Shown: positions 26,922 through 36,163 of the stretch, one piece after another
How the letters are laid out: every line of letters begins with the position of its first letter
How positions within the stretch are numbered: position 1 is the first letter of the stretch
DNA from: Streptomyces sp. NBC_01591
GTDB taxonomy: Bacteria; Actinomycetota; Actinomycetes; Streptomycetales; Streptomycetaceae
Assembly: GCF_035918155.1 (NCBI RefSeq)
Contig: NZ_CP109328.1
Span: 1,054,001 to 1,118,000 of the forward strand
DNA length: 64,000 nt
Direction: 5' to 3'
Notes under the pieces: model-generated
The model's input: the letters and a program-made list of their open reading frames with translations, nothing else
Databases searched by the model: none
Told to the model about the DNA's origin: nothing
Made by a program: the position numbers and the translations under genes

Positions 26922-27838
26922 CGGCGCTCGTTGACGAGCACCCGCATCTGGGGGTCGAGCCCGTACTCCGGGAACTGAACATCCCTTCCTCCACCTACTA
27001 CCGGTGGCGCCAGGCCGAGAAGGAACCGTGCGAACGGCGCCGCCGGGACGCCGAGCTGACGGGCAGGATCCAGCAGGTCCACGACGAGTCCGGCGGGATC
27101 TATGGCTCACCTCGCGTGCACGCCGTCCTCAAGCGTGAGGGCGTCCACGTCGGCAGGAAGCGCGTCGAGCGGCTCATGCGGGAGGCCGGCCTGGCCGGGA
27201 TCAGCCCCCGCCGGGGCACGGGTTTCACTCGCCGTGACCCGGACGCCGATCTGGCCCCTGACCTGGTGCAACGCGACCTCACCGCGAATGGGCCGAACCG
27301 GCTGTGGGTTACCGACTTGACCATGATCTCCACCGGGGAGGGGCCGTTGTGGCTGTCCGCGATCCGCGACGCGTTCTCCCGCCGGGTGGTCGCCTGGGAG
27401 ACCTCCGCCCGCGCGGACGCCGACCTGGTCCTCACCTCGCTGGAGTATGCCCTGGCCAGCCGCGAGGTCGCCCCCGGTGAGCTCATTCACCACGCCGACC
27501 ACGGCTGTCAATACACGTCCGTGAAGCTCACAACACGCCTGGTCAGGGCCGGTATCCAGGCGTCCATGGGCTCGGTCGGCGACTCGTTCGACAATGCCCT
27601 GGCGGAGAACCTGTGGATGGTCATCAAGACCGAGTGCATCCGCGGCCGCGTCTTCGCCACCAGAGCCGAAGCGAACCTCGCGCTCTTCGAGTACATCGAC
27701 GGCTTCTACAACCCCCGCCGCATCCAGAAACGACTGGGCTACCTCAGCCCGATCGAGTTCGAGGAGAAGTACTACGCCGCCCCGGCAGCGACCGAACAAG
27801 TGAACCTGAAACCACGTCAACCCGCTCTGACCAGCTAG
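26918..27838 (+). CDS. IS3 OrfB (copy B)
   Basis: The 306-aa OrfB has LWVTDLTMIST, HHADHGCQYTS and LAENLWMVIKTECI for the DDE residues and ends with RRIQKRLGYLSPIEFEEKYY. It differs from copy A at many positions, so the two copies are not a recent duplicate. Confidence 0.94.
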   Translation: MTALVDEHPHLGVEPVLRELNIPSSTYYRWRQAEKEPCERRRRDAELTGRIQQVHDESGGIYGSPRVHAVLKREGVHVGRKRVERLMREAGLAGISPRRGTGFTRRDPDADLAPDLVQRDLTANGPNRLWVTDLTMISTGEGPLWLSAIRDAFSRRVVAWETSARADADLVLTSLEYALASREVAPGELIHHADHGCQYTSVKLTTRLVRAGIQASMGSVGDSFDNALAENLWMVIKTECIRGRVFATRAEANLALFEYIDGFYNPRRIQKRLGYLSPIEFEEKYYAAPAATEQVNLKPRQPALTS

Positions 27839-28264
27839 TCAGCCACTCCCGCGCTGCGGGGGAACCTCAGCAGCGTCGAGAAGTTGCACCGCGAACCCGC
27901 GCTGCTTTGCCCAAGGCGGGTTCGTAGCCAGACGCGTGAGCCAGCCGGATTGCTCCAGCTCTTGCCAGAGAGACGAATGACGATTCATGCGCAGGCCTCG
28001 CAGTAGCCCTGCCAGCATCCAGAGCCGGCCGGAGACAGTTGCCCGCAGCGCGCACTGCAGAGCCAGCAGCCGCGCAGCGGCACCGACCTCGGAGGGGAGG
28101 GCGGCTGCGAGGTAGCTGAGCATTTCCTGGATCCGAACTGCCGCCCCTGGCCCGCGCTCCCGTTGCTTGCGGCGTTCTGGGAGAGCGTCGGGGTGGGGTG
28201 CCGTCGCGCGCGTCGTGGGTTCGGGGACGATGGCGCTGTGTGCGGTGGCCTGCGCGCAGGCGCT

Positions 28265-28559
28265 GCACCGCCCTGGCCTCGGCCACGAAGGCTGCGGGGG
28301 ACTCCTCGAGACTCCGCCCGTCCAGCATCAGTACGGTGCGATCCGCTGCTGCGGCCCGCTGGGCGAAGCGTCCCAGCAGCGCCGACTTGCCGACACCGCC
28401 GGGGCCATGAATGAACAGCACTCGGCCGCCGGTGCACAGCGCCTCCTCGAAGGCAGCGAGCTCTTCCTTTCGTCCGACGAAGGCACGTTGCCTCGCGGCC
28501 TGGAGACGCCCCTCCAGGCGCCCGGCATGCTGCCCCTCGTCAACGAGCTTGCAGGGCAT
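28265..28559 (-). pseudogene. P-loop ATPase regulator, N-terminal remnant
   Basis: The ATG at 28559 lies inside the 3' end of vanY (20-bp overlap). The frame encodes RQRAFVGRKEELAAFEEAL and the Walker A motif GPGGVGKSALLGRFAQRA, then SLEESPAAFVAEARAV, and loses similarity. Streptomyces has many such P-loop proteins of STAND/AfsR type, several hundred residues longer. Only the first ~90 codons remain. It may have been co-transcribed with vanY. Confidence 0.6.
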
Positions 28560-29091
28560 CGCGGATCTCCTGGGTCGTTGGTGGCACGTCGGCGTCCGGG
28601 CGGTACTCGAAGTGCCACCACTCGTTGTCGTAGATGCGGTAGAGGTCGTAGCGGGCACCGTGTTCCTCGAGCCAGCGCGCGCCTTCGAACGGGCGCACAT
28701 CCAGCGCGGTGCCCTTGACGTGCCTGGATTCCGCCGGTGGCAGTACGAGCATCCGGGCCGCGGCCGGTGAGCCGACGCGGCGCACCTCCTCGTCGAACAA
28801 CCGCTGCTGGACGAGGGGATCGCGGTATCCCGAGGTGAGGCCGACGAGCTGCCCATGACGCCAGAGCGCCTCAGCGCGTGCAGCGGTGAACGCCGCCCTG
28901 GCACCGTCGGTGAGCCCGGTGAGATCCTCGGCAGGAAATCGGATCCCCAACGCCCAGTGGCAGGCCAGTTCACGGGCGCGGCCGGGATCGCGGACGAACG
29001 CAACGGGGAGCAGGAGCACGGCGAGCACCACCGCAAGTACGGTGAACAGCCGGTCACGGGGCCGAAGCGGGATAACGTGTGGCTCGTTCAT
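28540..29091 (-). CDS. vanY: Membrane-anchored D,D-carboxypeptidase
   Basis: The 183-aa protein removes the terminal D-Ala from peptidoglycan precursors that still end in D-Ala-D-Ala. A TM segment (LFTVLAVVLAVLLLPVAFV, residues ~15-33) is followed by the VanY/zinc peptidase domain with SRHVKGTALDV (His and Asp ligands) and EWWHFEY (Glu and His). I chose ATG 29091 (MNEPHVIPLRPRD) because TTGACTGG-GGC-ATG and the upstream box match the vanH and vanK start regions; an earlier ATG at 29103 lies within that motif. It is divergent from vanR. Confidence 0.88.
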   Translation of the reverse strand: MNEPHVIPLRPRDRLFTVLAVVLAVLLLPVAFVRDPGRARELACHWALGIRFPAEDLTGLTDGARAAFTAARAEALWRHGQLVGLTSGYRDPLVQQRLFDEEVRRVGSPAAARMLVLPPAESRHVKGTALDVRPFEGARWLEEHGARYDLYRIYDNEWWHFEYRPDADVPPTTQEIRDALQAR

Positions 29092-29124
29092 GCCCCCAGT
29101 CAAGGGGGCGTGATGTTGCCAGCC

Positions 29125-29155
29125 CGTATCCAGTTTTCGATATACCGACGATACG
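29125..29155 (-). promoter_or_regulatory. VanR box of vanY / vanR
   Basis: Read on the minus strand this is CGTATCGTCGG-TATATCGAAAACTG-GATACG, the same 31-bp pattern as three further sites. It ends 33 nt before the vanY ATG and lies 22 nt upstream of vanR on the other strand, so it may serve both. Binding by VanR is inferred. Confidence 0.7.
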
Positions 29156-29177
29156 TACCGGCTCGTAACATCGGACT

Positions 29178-29847
<670 letters not shown>

Positions 29848-29873
<26 letters not shown>

Positions 29874-30987
29874 GCGTCAAGGGTTGAGCGTCCGCCTCAA
29901 GTTCACCCTCAGCTATGCCGGGTTCCTCGTGATCGCGGGCGCATTGCTGCTCGCCGCCGTGTGGGTGTTCCTTCTGCGGGGAAGGTCGAACAGCCTGGCC
30001 GTCCCCGATTGGTCCGACTTCCTACGCGTCTTCAAGCCAAGCAATTTCGGCCCAGTCGTCTTCGTCCCGGCGGGAATCCTGGCGCTGGGGTTCCTGCTGG
30101 TGTTCGGTCTCGTGGGCGGGTGGATTCTGGCCGGCCGGATGCTCGCCCCGCTGATACGCATCACCGACGCCACACACAGGGTGGCGAACGGACCGCTCTC
30201 CCACCGGATCCGCCTACCGGGCCGCCGAGATGAGTTCCGCGAACTCGCCGACTCCTTCGACACCATGCTCGCGCAGCTCGAAGCCCACGTCGCCGAACAG
30301 CAGCGATTCGCGGCCAATGCCTCTCACGAACTGCGCACCCCGCTGGCGGTCACGCAGACGCTTCTCGACGCGACCCGCAACGATCCGAACCGCGACACCT
30401 GTGAGCTTGTCGAGCGCCTCCGCGTGGTCAACACCCGAGCCATCGACCTCACTGAAGCACTGCTCCTGCTCAACCGCGCCAACCAGCGGTCATTCACCAG
30501 GGAAGACGTCGACCTGTCCCTCCTGGCGGAAGAAGCCACTGAAACGCTCCTCCCCTTGGCAGAAAAGCATGGCGTCACCATCGAAACCTCCGGCGACATG
30601 AGCACCACCATCGGCTCACAGGCGCTCCTGCTGCAGATGGTCATGAACCTTCTGCACAACGCGATCGGCCACAACCTGCCTGAACAGGGCACCGTATGGG
30701 TGCATACCAGCGTCCGCCCCGACACTGTTGTGCTCACTGTCGAGAACACTGGCGAGAAGCTCACCTCACAGCTGGTCTCGACACTCACCGAGCCATTCCA
30801 GCGCGGCACCGAACGCATACACAGCAGCCACGCAGGTGTCGGCCTCGGCCTGGCCATCGTCAAGACCATCACCCAGGCACACGACGGAACCCTCACCCTC
30901 ACCCCCCGCCCCGCCGGCGGGCTCCGCGTCACGGTGCAACTGCCCGCCGCGTCAGCGCACACACAAACAGATGGCGATCAGGCCTGA
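29848..30987 (+). CDS. vanS: VanS sensor histidine kinase
   Basis: The 379-aa kinase has two TM segments (~22-43 and ~70-95) enclosing a short extracytoplasmic loop of about 26 residues (RGRSNSLAVPDWSDFLRVF), then HAMP, the H-box with H160 (NASHELRTPL), N-box (NLLHNAIGH) and G-box (GVGLGLAIVKTI). The short loop resembles the actinomycete VanS proteins that sense glycopeptides directly rather than large-loop sensors. It pairs with VanR, which it overlaps. Confidence 0.92.
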
Positions 30988-31105
30988 AGAACGTCCGAAT
31001 CTCACCGGGGAAACCCGCTGCCTGCTCACGCCCGAACTACGCCGGTCGCTGCTTCCACGCCCACTTCGCGTCTCGCCCGCCGAGTTCCGCCACCGACAGG
31101 CCGCC

Positions 31106-31660
31106 TCAGCCTCGATGGGATATGGAGACGTCGAATGCCTTACAAAGCAGGCGATTCAGCGGCAGATCCCATTCGCCGAGATACTCCAAGGCTTCGCCGC
31201 CGGTGCCGACCTTGAACTGGATCAGGCCCAGGTGCAGGAAGTTGTCGTCCACGGCGCCGGTGATGCCGCGCAGGTCGTGGACCGTACATCCGGCAGCCAG
31301 AGCATCAGTGATCATCTTCCGCTGCACGGCGTTCGACCCACATACCTCCCGTTCGGCCGTGGCGGAGGCGCCGTAGCTGTACCAGGCGTGTTCTCCGACC
31401 CGGGCCCGCAGCTCGCAGCACTCCAGATGCGGGCCACCGCCGTCGACCCGATGCGTAGGGCGAAGGTGCCAGAGTGCTTCAGGTGGTCCACCAATGGGTC
31501 GAGCCAGCCGGCCAGATCATCCGAGGCCCAGTCGATCACCGGCCCTTCGGGCAGGTACGCCAGCGATGTCTTGAACCCGGGCAGCCGCCACCGCAGGTTG
31601 GGTCGCGTTGGACGAGGCGTGATCGCTCACCGTGATGGCACGTACCCGAAAAGCCACAGC
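31106..31660 (-). pseudogene. vanK/femX-like gene, internally deleted
   Basis: Directly after the murF stop the minus strand shows a FemXAB N-terminus (VRAITVSDHAS), then in other frames LAYLPEGPVIDWASDDLAG, and finally MITDALAAGCTVHDLRGITG to GEWDLPLNRLLCKAFDVS. These match the intact vanK at 39929, but more than 100 residues in the middle are missing and at least two frameshifts are present. It was probably the second gene of a murF-vanK operon. Confidence 0.8.
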
Positions 31661-31665
31661 CGCTC

Positions 31666-33048
31666 CTACCTGTCGTCCATCGGTCGACCTACCAGCACAT
31701 CGTGGGGTCCGGACGCGAGCGCGGCGGCGACCTTGTCGAGGCGCGCCCCGCGGGAGGCCTTGACGAGCACCACATCGCCGGCAGTGAGCCGACCGCGCAG
31801 CCACTCGACGGCCGCGGCGTTGTCGGCCAGCGCCACCGCCCGCTCTCCGGCACCGTCGGCGAGCGGCCGGGTGCCGACCGCGACCACCACGTCGGCCCGG
31901 GAGGCGGCGTACTCCCCGATGGCGCGGTGCTCGGCCTCGTTGTCGTCGCCGAGTTCGAGCATTTCGCCGAGGACGGCGATGCGGCGCCCGCCCTCGATTG
32001 CCGCCAGCGCGTCCAGGGCGGCGCGGGTCGAGTCGGGGTCGGCGTTGAAGGAGTCGTTGAGCAGCGTTGCGCCGCCGACGAGGTCACGTAGTTCCAAGCG
32101 CCACTTCGACAGCGAGACCGTGGGCAGCGCTGCCGCGGCCCCATCGAGGGGAACGCCGGCCGCCAGCCCTGCCGCCGCGGCAGCCGACGCGTTGAGCGTC
32201 TGGTGAGTGCCCACGAGCGGCAGCCCGACGCGAGCCGAGGTGGCGGCGGTCCGCAGTGTGAAGGACGGCCGGGCGAGCCGGTCAAGGACTACGTCGAGTA
32301 CGCGAACGTCGGCGTGTTCCGCCTGGCCGAACGTCAGCACCGGGCAGTCGGTGAGCGAGCGCATCGCGACCACCCGGGGATCGTCGGCGCTCAGGACCGC
32401 GGTGCCGCCGGGCGCCAGACCCTGCACCAGCTCACCCTTGGCCTGGGCGGTTGCCTCGCGCGACCCGAGATGGCTGAGGTGGGCCTGGCCGACGTTGAGG
32501 ACGACACCGACGTCGGGCGCGACCAGGCCGGTGAGTTTGGAGATGTCGCCGATGCGGCGGACTCCCATCTCAAGGACGAGGAACCGGGTGGCCGCGTTGG
32601 AACGCAGCATGGTGAGCGGCACGCCGAGGTCGTTGTTGAGCGAGCCGATCGTGGCGATCGTCGGCGCGGCGCTCGACAACACGGCCGCCAGCAGGTCCTT
32701 GGTGCTGGTCTTGCCGCGGGATCCGGTCACCCCGACGACAGTCAGCCCGTCGCGCAGCCGTGCCACGACGTGGGTGGCGAGCGCCTGCAACGCGGCCTTG
32801 GCGTCCTCGACCACGACGGTCGGTAGCGCCGTGGGCCGGGAGCCGAGCACGGCCACCGCGCCGGCCCGGCCGGCCTGGATGGCGTAGTCGTGGCCGTCGA
32901 CGTGTTCGCCGGCGAAGGCCACGAAGAGGCCGCCCGGCTCGGCCTGCCGGCCGTCGAGCACGGCCGGCGCGGTCACTGTCACGGCGCCGTCGCCCTCGAC
33001 CGTCCCGCCGACAACTGTGGCGATCTCACCGAGGCTGAGCGGGATCAT
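31666..33048 (-). CDS. murF: MurF-type UDP-MurNAc-tripeptide:D-Ala-D-X ligase
   Basis: The 460-aa ligase starts [18 protein letters not shown]-binding Mur domain: [13 protein letters not shown] (GKTS at ~112-115), then [13 protein letters not shown] and [12 protein letters not shown]; the C-terminal Mur domain has [14 protein letters not shown]. It joins the D-Ala-D-Lac depsipeptide made by VanA to the tripeptide precursor. As an extra copy in a vanHAX island it probably prefers D-Ala-D-Lac. Its ATG overlaps the stop of a 39-codon leader ORF that carries the VanR-type promoter. Confidence 0.9.
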   Translation of the reverse strand: MIPLSLGEIATVVGGTVEGDGAVTVTAPAVLDGRQAEPGGLFVAFAGEHVDGHDYAIQAGRAGAVAVLGSRPTALPTVVVEDAKAALQALATHVVARLRDGLTVVGVTGSRGKTSTKDLLAAVLSSAAPTIATIGSLNNDLGVPLTMLRSNAATRFLVLEMGVRRIGDISKLTGLVAPDVGVVLNVGQAHLSHLGSREATAQAKGELVQGLAPGGTAVLSADDPRVVAMRSLTDCPVLTFGQAEHADVRVLDVVLDRLARPSFTLRTAATSARVGLPLVGTHQTLNASAAAAAGLAAGVPLDGAAAALPTVSLSKWRLELRDLVGGATLLNDSFNADPDSTRAALDALAAIEGGRRIAVLGEMLELGDDNEAEHRAIGEYAASRADVVVAVGTRPLADGAGERAVALADNAAAVEWLRGRLTAGDVVLVKASRGARLDKVAAALASGPHDVLVGRPMDDR

Positions 33049-33164
33049 GCCCGGACCACGCAAGGATCGGCGAAGCACATCAACAACCGTCCGGTCGCTG
33101 TGCTGGCGATCGGGGGCGGGCTGGCGAAGTAGAGGATGGCAGAGGCTGATTCGCTGGAACTCAT
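33045..33164 (-). CDS. 39-codon leader ORF coupled to murF
   Basis: The ATG sits in the conserved TTGACTGGAAGG-CATG context used by vanH. The peptide starts [19 protein letters not shown]; its first four residues equal those of VanH, so this promoter-plus-start block is a duplicate of the vanH one. Its TGA overlaps the murF ATG (ATGA), so translation of murF should depend on it. It probably has no function of its own beyond coupling. Confidence 0.6.
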   Translation of the reverse strand: MSSSESASAILYFASPPPIASTATGRLLMCFADPCVVRA

Positions 33165-33198
33165 GCCTTCCAGTCAAGAGAGCGTGGTGTTGCCGGCG

Positions 33199-33229
33199 CG
33201 TATGCAGTTTTCGATACGTCGACGATATG
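33199..33229 (-). promoter_or_regulatory. VanR box of the murF transcript
   Basis: On the minus strand: CATATCGTCGACGTATC, then GAAAACT, then GCATACG. It ends 34 nt before the leader-ORF ATG and forms an inverted repeat with the vanH box about 200 bp away. Confidence 0.7.
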
Positions 33230-33424
33230 TATGTTGCCGGCCGCTACAGGCGCAGGACGATGCTCGTCCTGATCTTCAAGGACGAGTCCCCAGCCCGTAG
33301 AGGTGCCGGCGAGGCGAATGCACAACACGTTGCGTGTCGCCCGCAGAGCTCCGGTCGATCCCACGGGCGAAGCCAGCGCGGCCGACCAGCCGCATCCATG
33401 CTCGCGCAGGGTGTTGGCCGGCAA

Positions 33425-33455
33425 CGTATCGTCGGCGTATCAAAAAATGCATACG
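33425..33455 (+). promoter_or_regulatory. VanR box of vanHAX
   Basis: CGTATCGTCGGCGTATC, then AAAAAAT, then GCATACG, ending 34 nt before the vanH ATG. The following CTGGCAACACCACGCTCTC and TTGACTGG are shared with the murF site, so box, promoter and start region were duplicated together. Confidence 0.72.
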
Positions 33456-33489
33456 CGCTGGCAACACCACGCTCTCTTGACTGGAAGGC

Positions 33490-34530
33490 ATGAGTTCCAG
33501 CGGACCAACACGAGCAGCGGCGTGCCGCACCCGAGCGCCAGCGTCGCCCTCACGGGCTGTCTCGGCAACGGGAATCACAGTCTATGGGTGCGAGCAGGAC
33601 GAGGCCCTTCTATTCCGAGAAATGGCGCCTCGCTTTGGCATGGCGCCAACCATCACAAAGGAAGCGGTATCTGAAGCCAATATCGACCTGGCAGTCGGGA
33701 ACCGATACATCAGCATCGGCCACAAGACGCACGTCACCCGTGCCACACTCAGCGCACTGAGCCGCGCCGGTGTGGAGTATCTCTCCACACGAAGCGTCGG
33801 ATGCAACCACATCGACGTGAGCTACGCGGACAGCGTCGGTATCTCCGTCGGAAACGTGGCGTATTCTCCCGACAGCGTTGCCGACTACACGCTCATGCTG
33901 ATGCTGATGGCCGTGCGCCACGCGAAGGCCACCGTCCGCCGCACCGATGCTCATGACTACCGGCTGAGTGAGATACGCGGCAAAGAGCTGCGCGACCTGA
34001 CTGTCGGAGTGGTCGGCACGGGGCGTATCGGCACAGCAGTCATCGACCGATTGCGAGGCTTCGGCTGCCGCGTGCTGGCCTACGGCAATCGCCCCAAGAC
34101 CCCCGCCGATTACACGCCGATCGACGAGCTGCTTCAGCACAGCGACATTGTCACGCTCCACACCCCGCTCACCGCAGAAACCCGCCATCTCGTCGATCGC
34201 CGACGTATCGACCAGATGAAACACGGCGCGTTCATCGTCAACACCGGACGCGGGCCACTCATCGATACCGAAGCCCTTCTATCGGCATTGGAGAGCGGCA
34301 GATTGGGCGGCGCGGCGCTGGACGTCCTCGACGGCGAAGAAGGAATCTTCTACACCGACTGCCGGAACAAGCCCATAGAGAACCGCCAGCTGTTGCGACT
34401 ACAGGATCTGCCGAATGTGCTCATCAGCCCGCACACGGCCTATTACACCGACCACGCGCTGAGCGACACCATCAGAAACAGCCTCATCAACTGCCTCAAC
34501 TTTGAAAGCGGGAAAACATGGACAGGTTGA
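33490..34530 (+). CDS. vanH: VanH D-lactate dehydrogenase
   Basis: The 346-aa protein reduces pyruvate to D-lactate for VanA. The NAD-binding motif is GVVGTGRIGTAV; further signatures are SIG-like TRSVGCNHIDV, YSPDSVADYTLMLMLM, NTGRGPLIDTEALL and the catalytic His in ISPHTAYYT. About 25 extra residues (MSSSGPTRAAACRT) precede the family's usual start at GITVYGCEQDE; the ATG is fixed by the promoter block shared with the murF leader. It overlaps vanA by 13 bp. Confidence 0.93.
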   Translation: MSSSGPTRAAACRTRAPASPSRAVSATGITVYGCEQDEALLFREMAPRFGMAPTITKEAVSEANIDLAVGNRYISIGHKTHVTRATLSALSRAGVEYLSTRSVGCNHIDVSYADSVGISVGNVAYSPDSVADYTLMLMLMAVRHAKATVRRTDAHDYRLSEIRGKELRDLTVGVVGTGRIGTAVIDRLRGFGCRVLAYGNRPKTPADYTPIDELLQHSDIVTLHTPLTAETRHLVDRRRIDQMKHGAFIVNTGRGPLIDTEALLSALESGRLGGAALDVLDGEEGIFYTDCRNKPIENRQLLRLQDLPNVLISPHTAYYTDHALSDTIRNSLINCLNFESGKTWTG

Positions 34531-35558
34531 AGATCGGCGTCATCTTCGGGGGCTCTTCCGAAGAACACCCCGTCTCCGTCAAGTCCGCCCAAGAGGTCGC
34601 AAAGAACCTCGACACCGGTAAATACGAGCCGTACTGGATCGGCATCACGCAGTCCGGTGCCTGGCAGCTCTGTGACTCCCCTGGCACAGACTGGGAGAAC
34701 ACCGACGCTCGGCCGGTCATGCTGTCACCCGACCGAAGCGTCCACGGACTGCTCGTCCTGGAACAGGACCGATTCGAAGTGATCCGTCTGGACCTCGTGC
34801 TGCCCGTCCTGCACGGCACACTCGGCGAAGACGGGGCGATCCAGGGCCTGTTGGAGCTCTCTGGCGTCCCCTATGCCGGCTGCGATATCCAGAGCTCTGC
34901 CATCTGCATGGACAAATCCCTGACCTACGCCGTCGCCAAGAGCGCGGGCATCGCCACGCCAAATTTCCGGGTGGTCGCGGGAGACGAGAAGGTCGACGCC
35001 GAACAGCTTCCTTATCCCGTCTTCGTGAAGCCAGCCCGTTCGGGCTCATCCTTCGGCGTCAGCAAAGTCGCCGGAGCAGAGGACTTGCCGAGTGCGCTGG
35101 AGGCCGCACGGCAGTACGACTCGAAGGTCCTGATCGAAGAGGCCGTGGCCGGGAGTGAGGTCGGCTGCGCGATCCTGGGGGACCCATCCACCCCGATCGC
35201 GGGCGAGGTGGACCGCGTAGCCCTCTCCCACGGATTCTTCAGGATCCACCAGGAGGAGTCACCCGAGAGTGGTTCGGAGAACTCGACGTTCATCGTTCCC
35301 GCCGACATCTCCGAAGAATCGCGTCGGCTCGTCCAAGAGAGCGCCAAGACCATCTACCGCACACTGGGCTGCCAGGGGCTTGCCCGCGTGGACGTGTTCC
35401 TCCAGGACGACGGCCAGGTGGTACTCAACGAAGTCAACACCTTTCCCGGCATGACCTCCTACAGCCGCTATCCACGGATGATGGGCGCCGCAGGAATGCC
35501 GCTTTCCGACGTCATCGACCGGCTCGTGTCAATGACACTGCACCGGAAAAAGCGATGA
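34518..35558 (+). CDS. vanA: VanA-type D-Ala:D-Lac ligase
   Basis: The 346-aa ligase makes D-Ala-D-Lac. Motifs: GGSSEEHPVSVKSA at the start, LPVLHGTLGEDGAIQG, DKSLTYAVAKSAGI, PVFVKPARSGSSFGVSK and NEVNTFPGMTSYS. The omega-loop reads LSHGFFRIHQE with His at position 244 in this protein, the residue that gives VanA its preference for D-lactate over D-Ala. It lies between vanH and vanX with overlaps of 13 and 4 bp, so the three are translated together. Confidence 0.95.
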   Translation: MDRLKIGVIFGGSSEEHPVSVKSAQEVAKNLDTGKYEPYWIGITQSGAWQLCDSPGTDWENTDARPVMLSPDRSVHGLLVLEQDRFEVIRLDLVLPVLHGTLGEDGAIQGLLELSGVPYAGCDIQSSAICMDKSLTYAVAKSAGIATPNFRVVAGDEKVDAEQLPYPVFVKPARSGSSFGVSKVAGAEDLPSALEAARQYDSKVLIEEAVAGSEVGCAILGDPSTPIAGEVDRVALSHGFFRIHQEESPESGSENSTFIVPADISEESRRLVQESAKTIYRTLGCQGLARVDVFLQDDGQVVLNEVNTFPGMTSYSRYPRMMGAAGMPLSDVIDRLVSMTLHRKKR

Positions 35559-36163
35559 ACGGCGACTTCGGGTACCTGGACGAGCTGGTGCCCGGCATCC
35601 GTTGGGATGCCAAGTACGCCACCGGGGACAACTTCACCGGAAAGCCGGTAGACGGATACCTGGTGAATCGGATAGTCGGCACCAGAGCCTTGTGCGCAGC
35701 CCTGGGGCGAGCGCAGGAAAAAGCCGCGTCCCGCGGCTTCGGCTTGCTTGTCTGGGACGGATACCGTCCGCAACGCGCCGTCGACTGCTTCATGCGCTGG
35801 TCCGAACAGTCGGAGGACGGCCGGACAAAGCAGCGGCACTACCCCAATATCGACAGGTCCGAGCTTTTCGACAAGGGATACGTGGCTGCCAAGTCAGGCC
35901 ACAGCCGCGGCAGTTCCGTCGACTTGACGCTCTACACCCTTGCCACCGGAGAAAATGCTTGCATGGGTGGTGAACACGACCTCATGGACTCGATCTCACA
36001 TCATGGAGCAGCAGGAATAAGACCCATCGAAGCGGAAAACCGCGAGCACCTTTGCTCCGTAATGGAGGACTGCGGATTTGCTCGCTACGCCTGCGAGTGG
36101 TGGCACTACACGCTGGAAAGCGAGCCTTACTCAGATGTCTATTTCGACTTTCCCATCACCTGA
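35555..36163 (+). CDS. vanX: VanX D-Ala-D-Ala dipeptidase
   Basis: The 202-aa zinc dipeptidase hydrolyses D-Ala-D-Ala so that only depsipeptide is incorporated. The zinc ligands H116 and D123 (SGHSRGSSVDLT) and H184, the base E181 (EWWHYTL) and R71 (DGYRPQRA) are all present at the VanX positions, so it should be active. It overlaps vanA by 4 bp and is itself overlapped by a C39-like gene. Confidence 0.95.
   Translation: MNGDFGYLDELVPGIRWDAKYATGDNFTGKPVDGYLVNRIVGTRALCAALGRAQEKAASRGFGLLVWDGYRPQRAVDCFMRWSEQSEDGRTKQRHYPNIDRSELFDKGYVAAKSGHSRGSSVDLTLYTLATGENACMGGEHDLMDSISHHGAAGIRPIEAENREHLCSVMEDCGFARYACEWWHYTLESEPYSDVYFDFPIT

Larger units (their letters stand above)
26544..27869 (+). mobile_element. 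IS3-family element, copy B
   Basis: The ends TGAGGTTCCCCCG and GCGGGGGAACCTCA bound intact orfA and orfB. The host gene on both sides carries the same 15 bases, GCAGCGTCGAGAAGT, directly adjoining the element, much longer than the 3-5 bp usual for IS3. Copy A is close but not identical. Confidence 0.92.
26165..28123 (-). pseudogene. Regulator-like gene split by an IS3 insertion
   Basis: The 5' part (28123-27870) encodes MLSYLAAALPSEVGAAARLL, a helix-turn-helix-like tract and GWLTRLATNPPW to VQLLDA; the 3' part (26543-26165) continues LLDAAVLTQAPGRRDRAHAAD and ends TWVLGPALARRYQSVTAGND. Joining them at the duplicated bases restores one frame of about 205 codons. I recognise only a winged-helix-like protein of a kind common in Streptomyces. 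Function unknown. Confidence 0.7.

Noticed and set aside
33161..33424. 87-aa minus-strand ORF between the murF and vanH boxes
   Set aside because: It crosses both regulatory boxes and the leader start. Its middle is protein-like but no start signal supports it.
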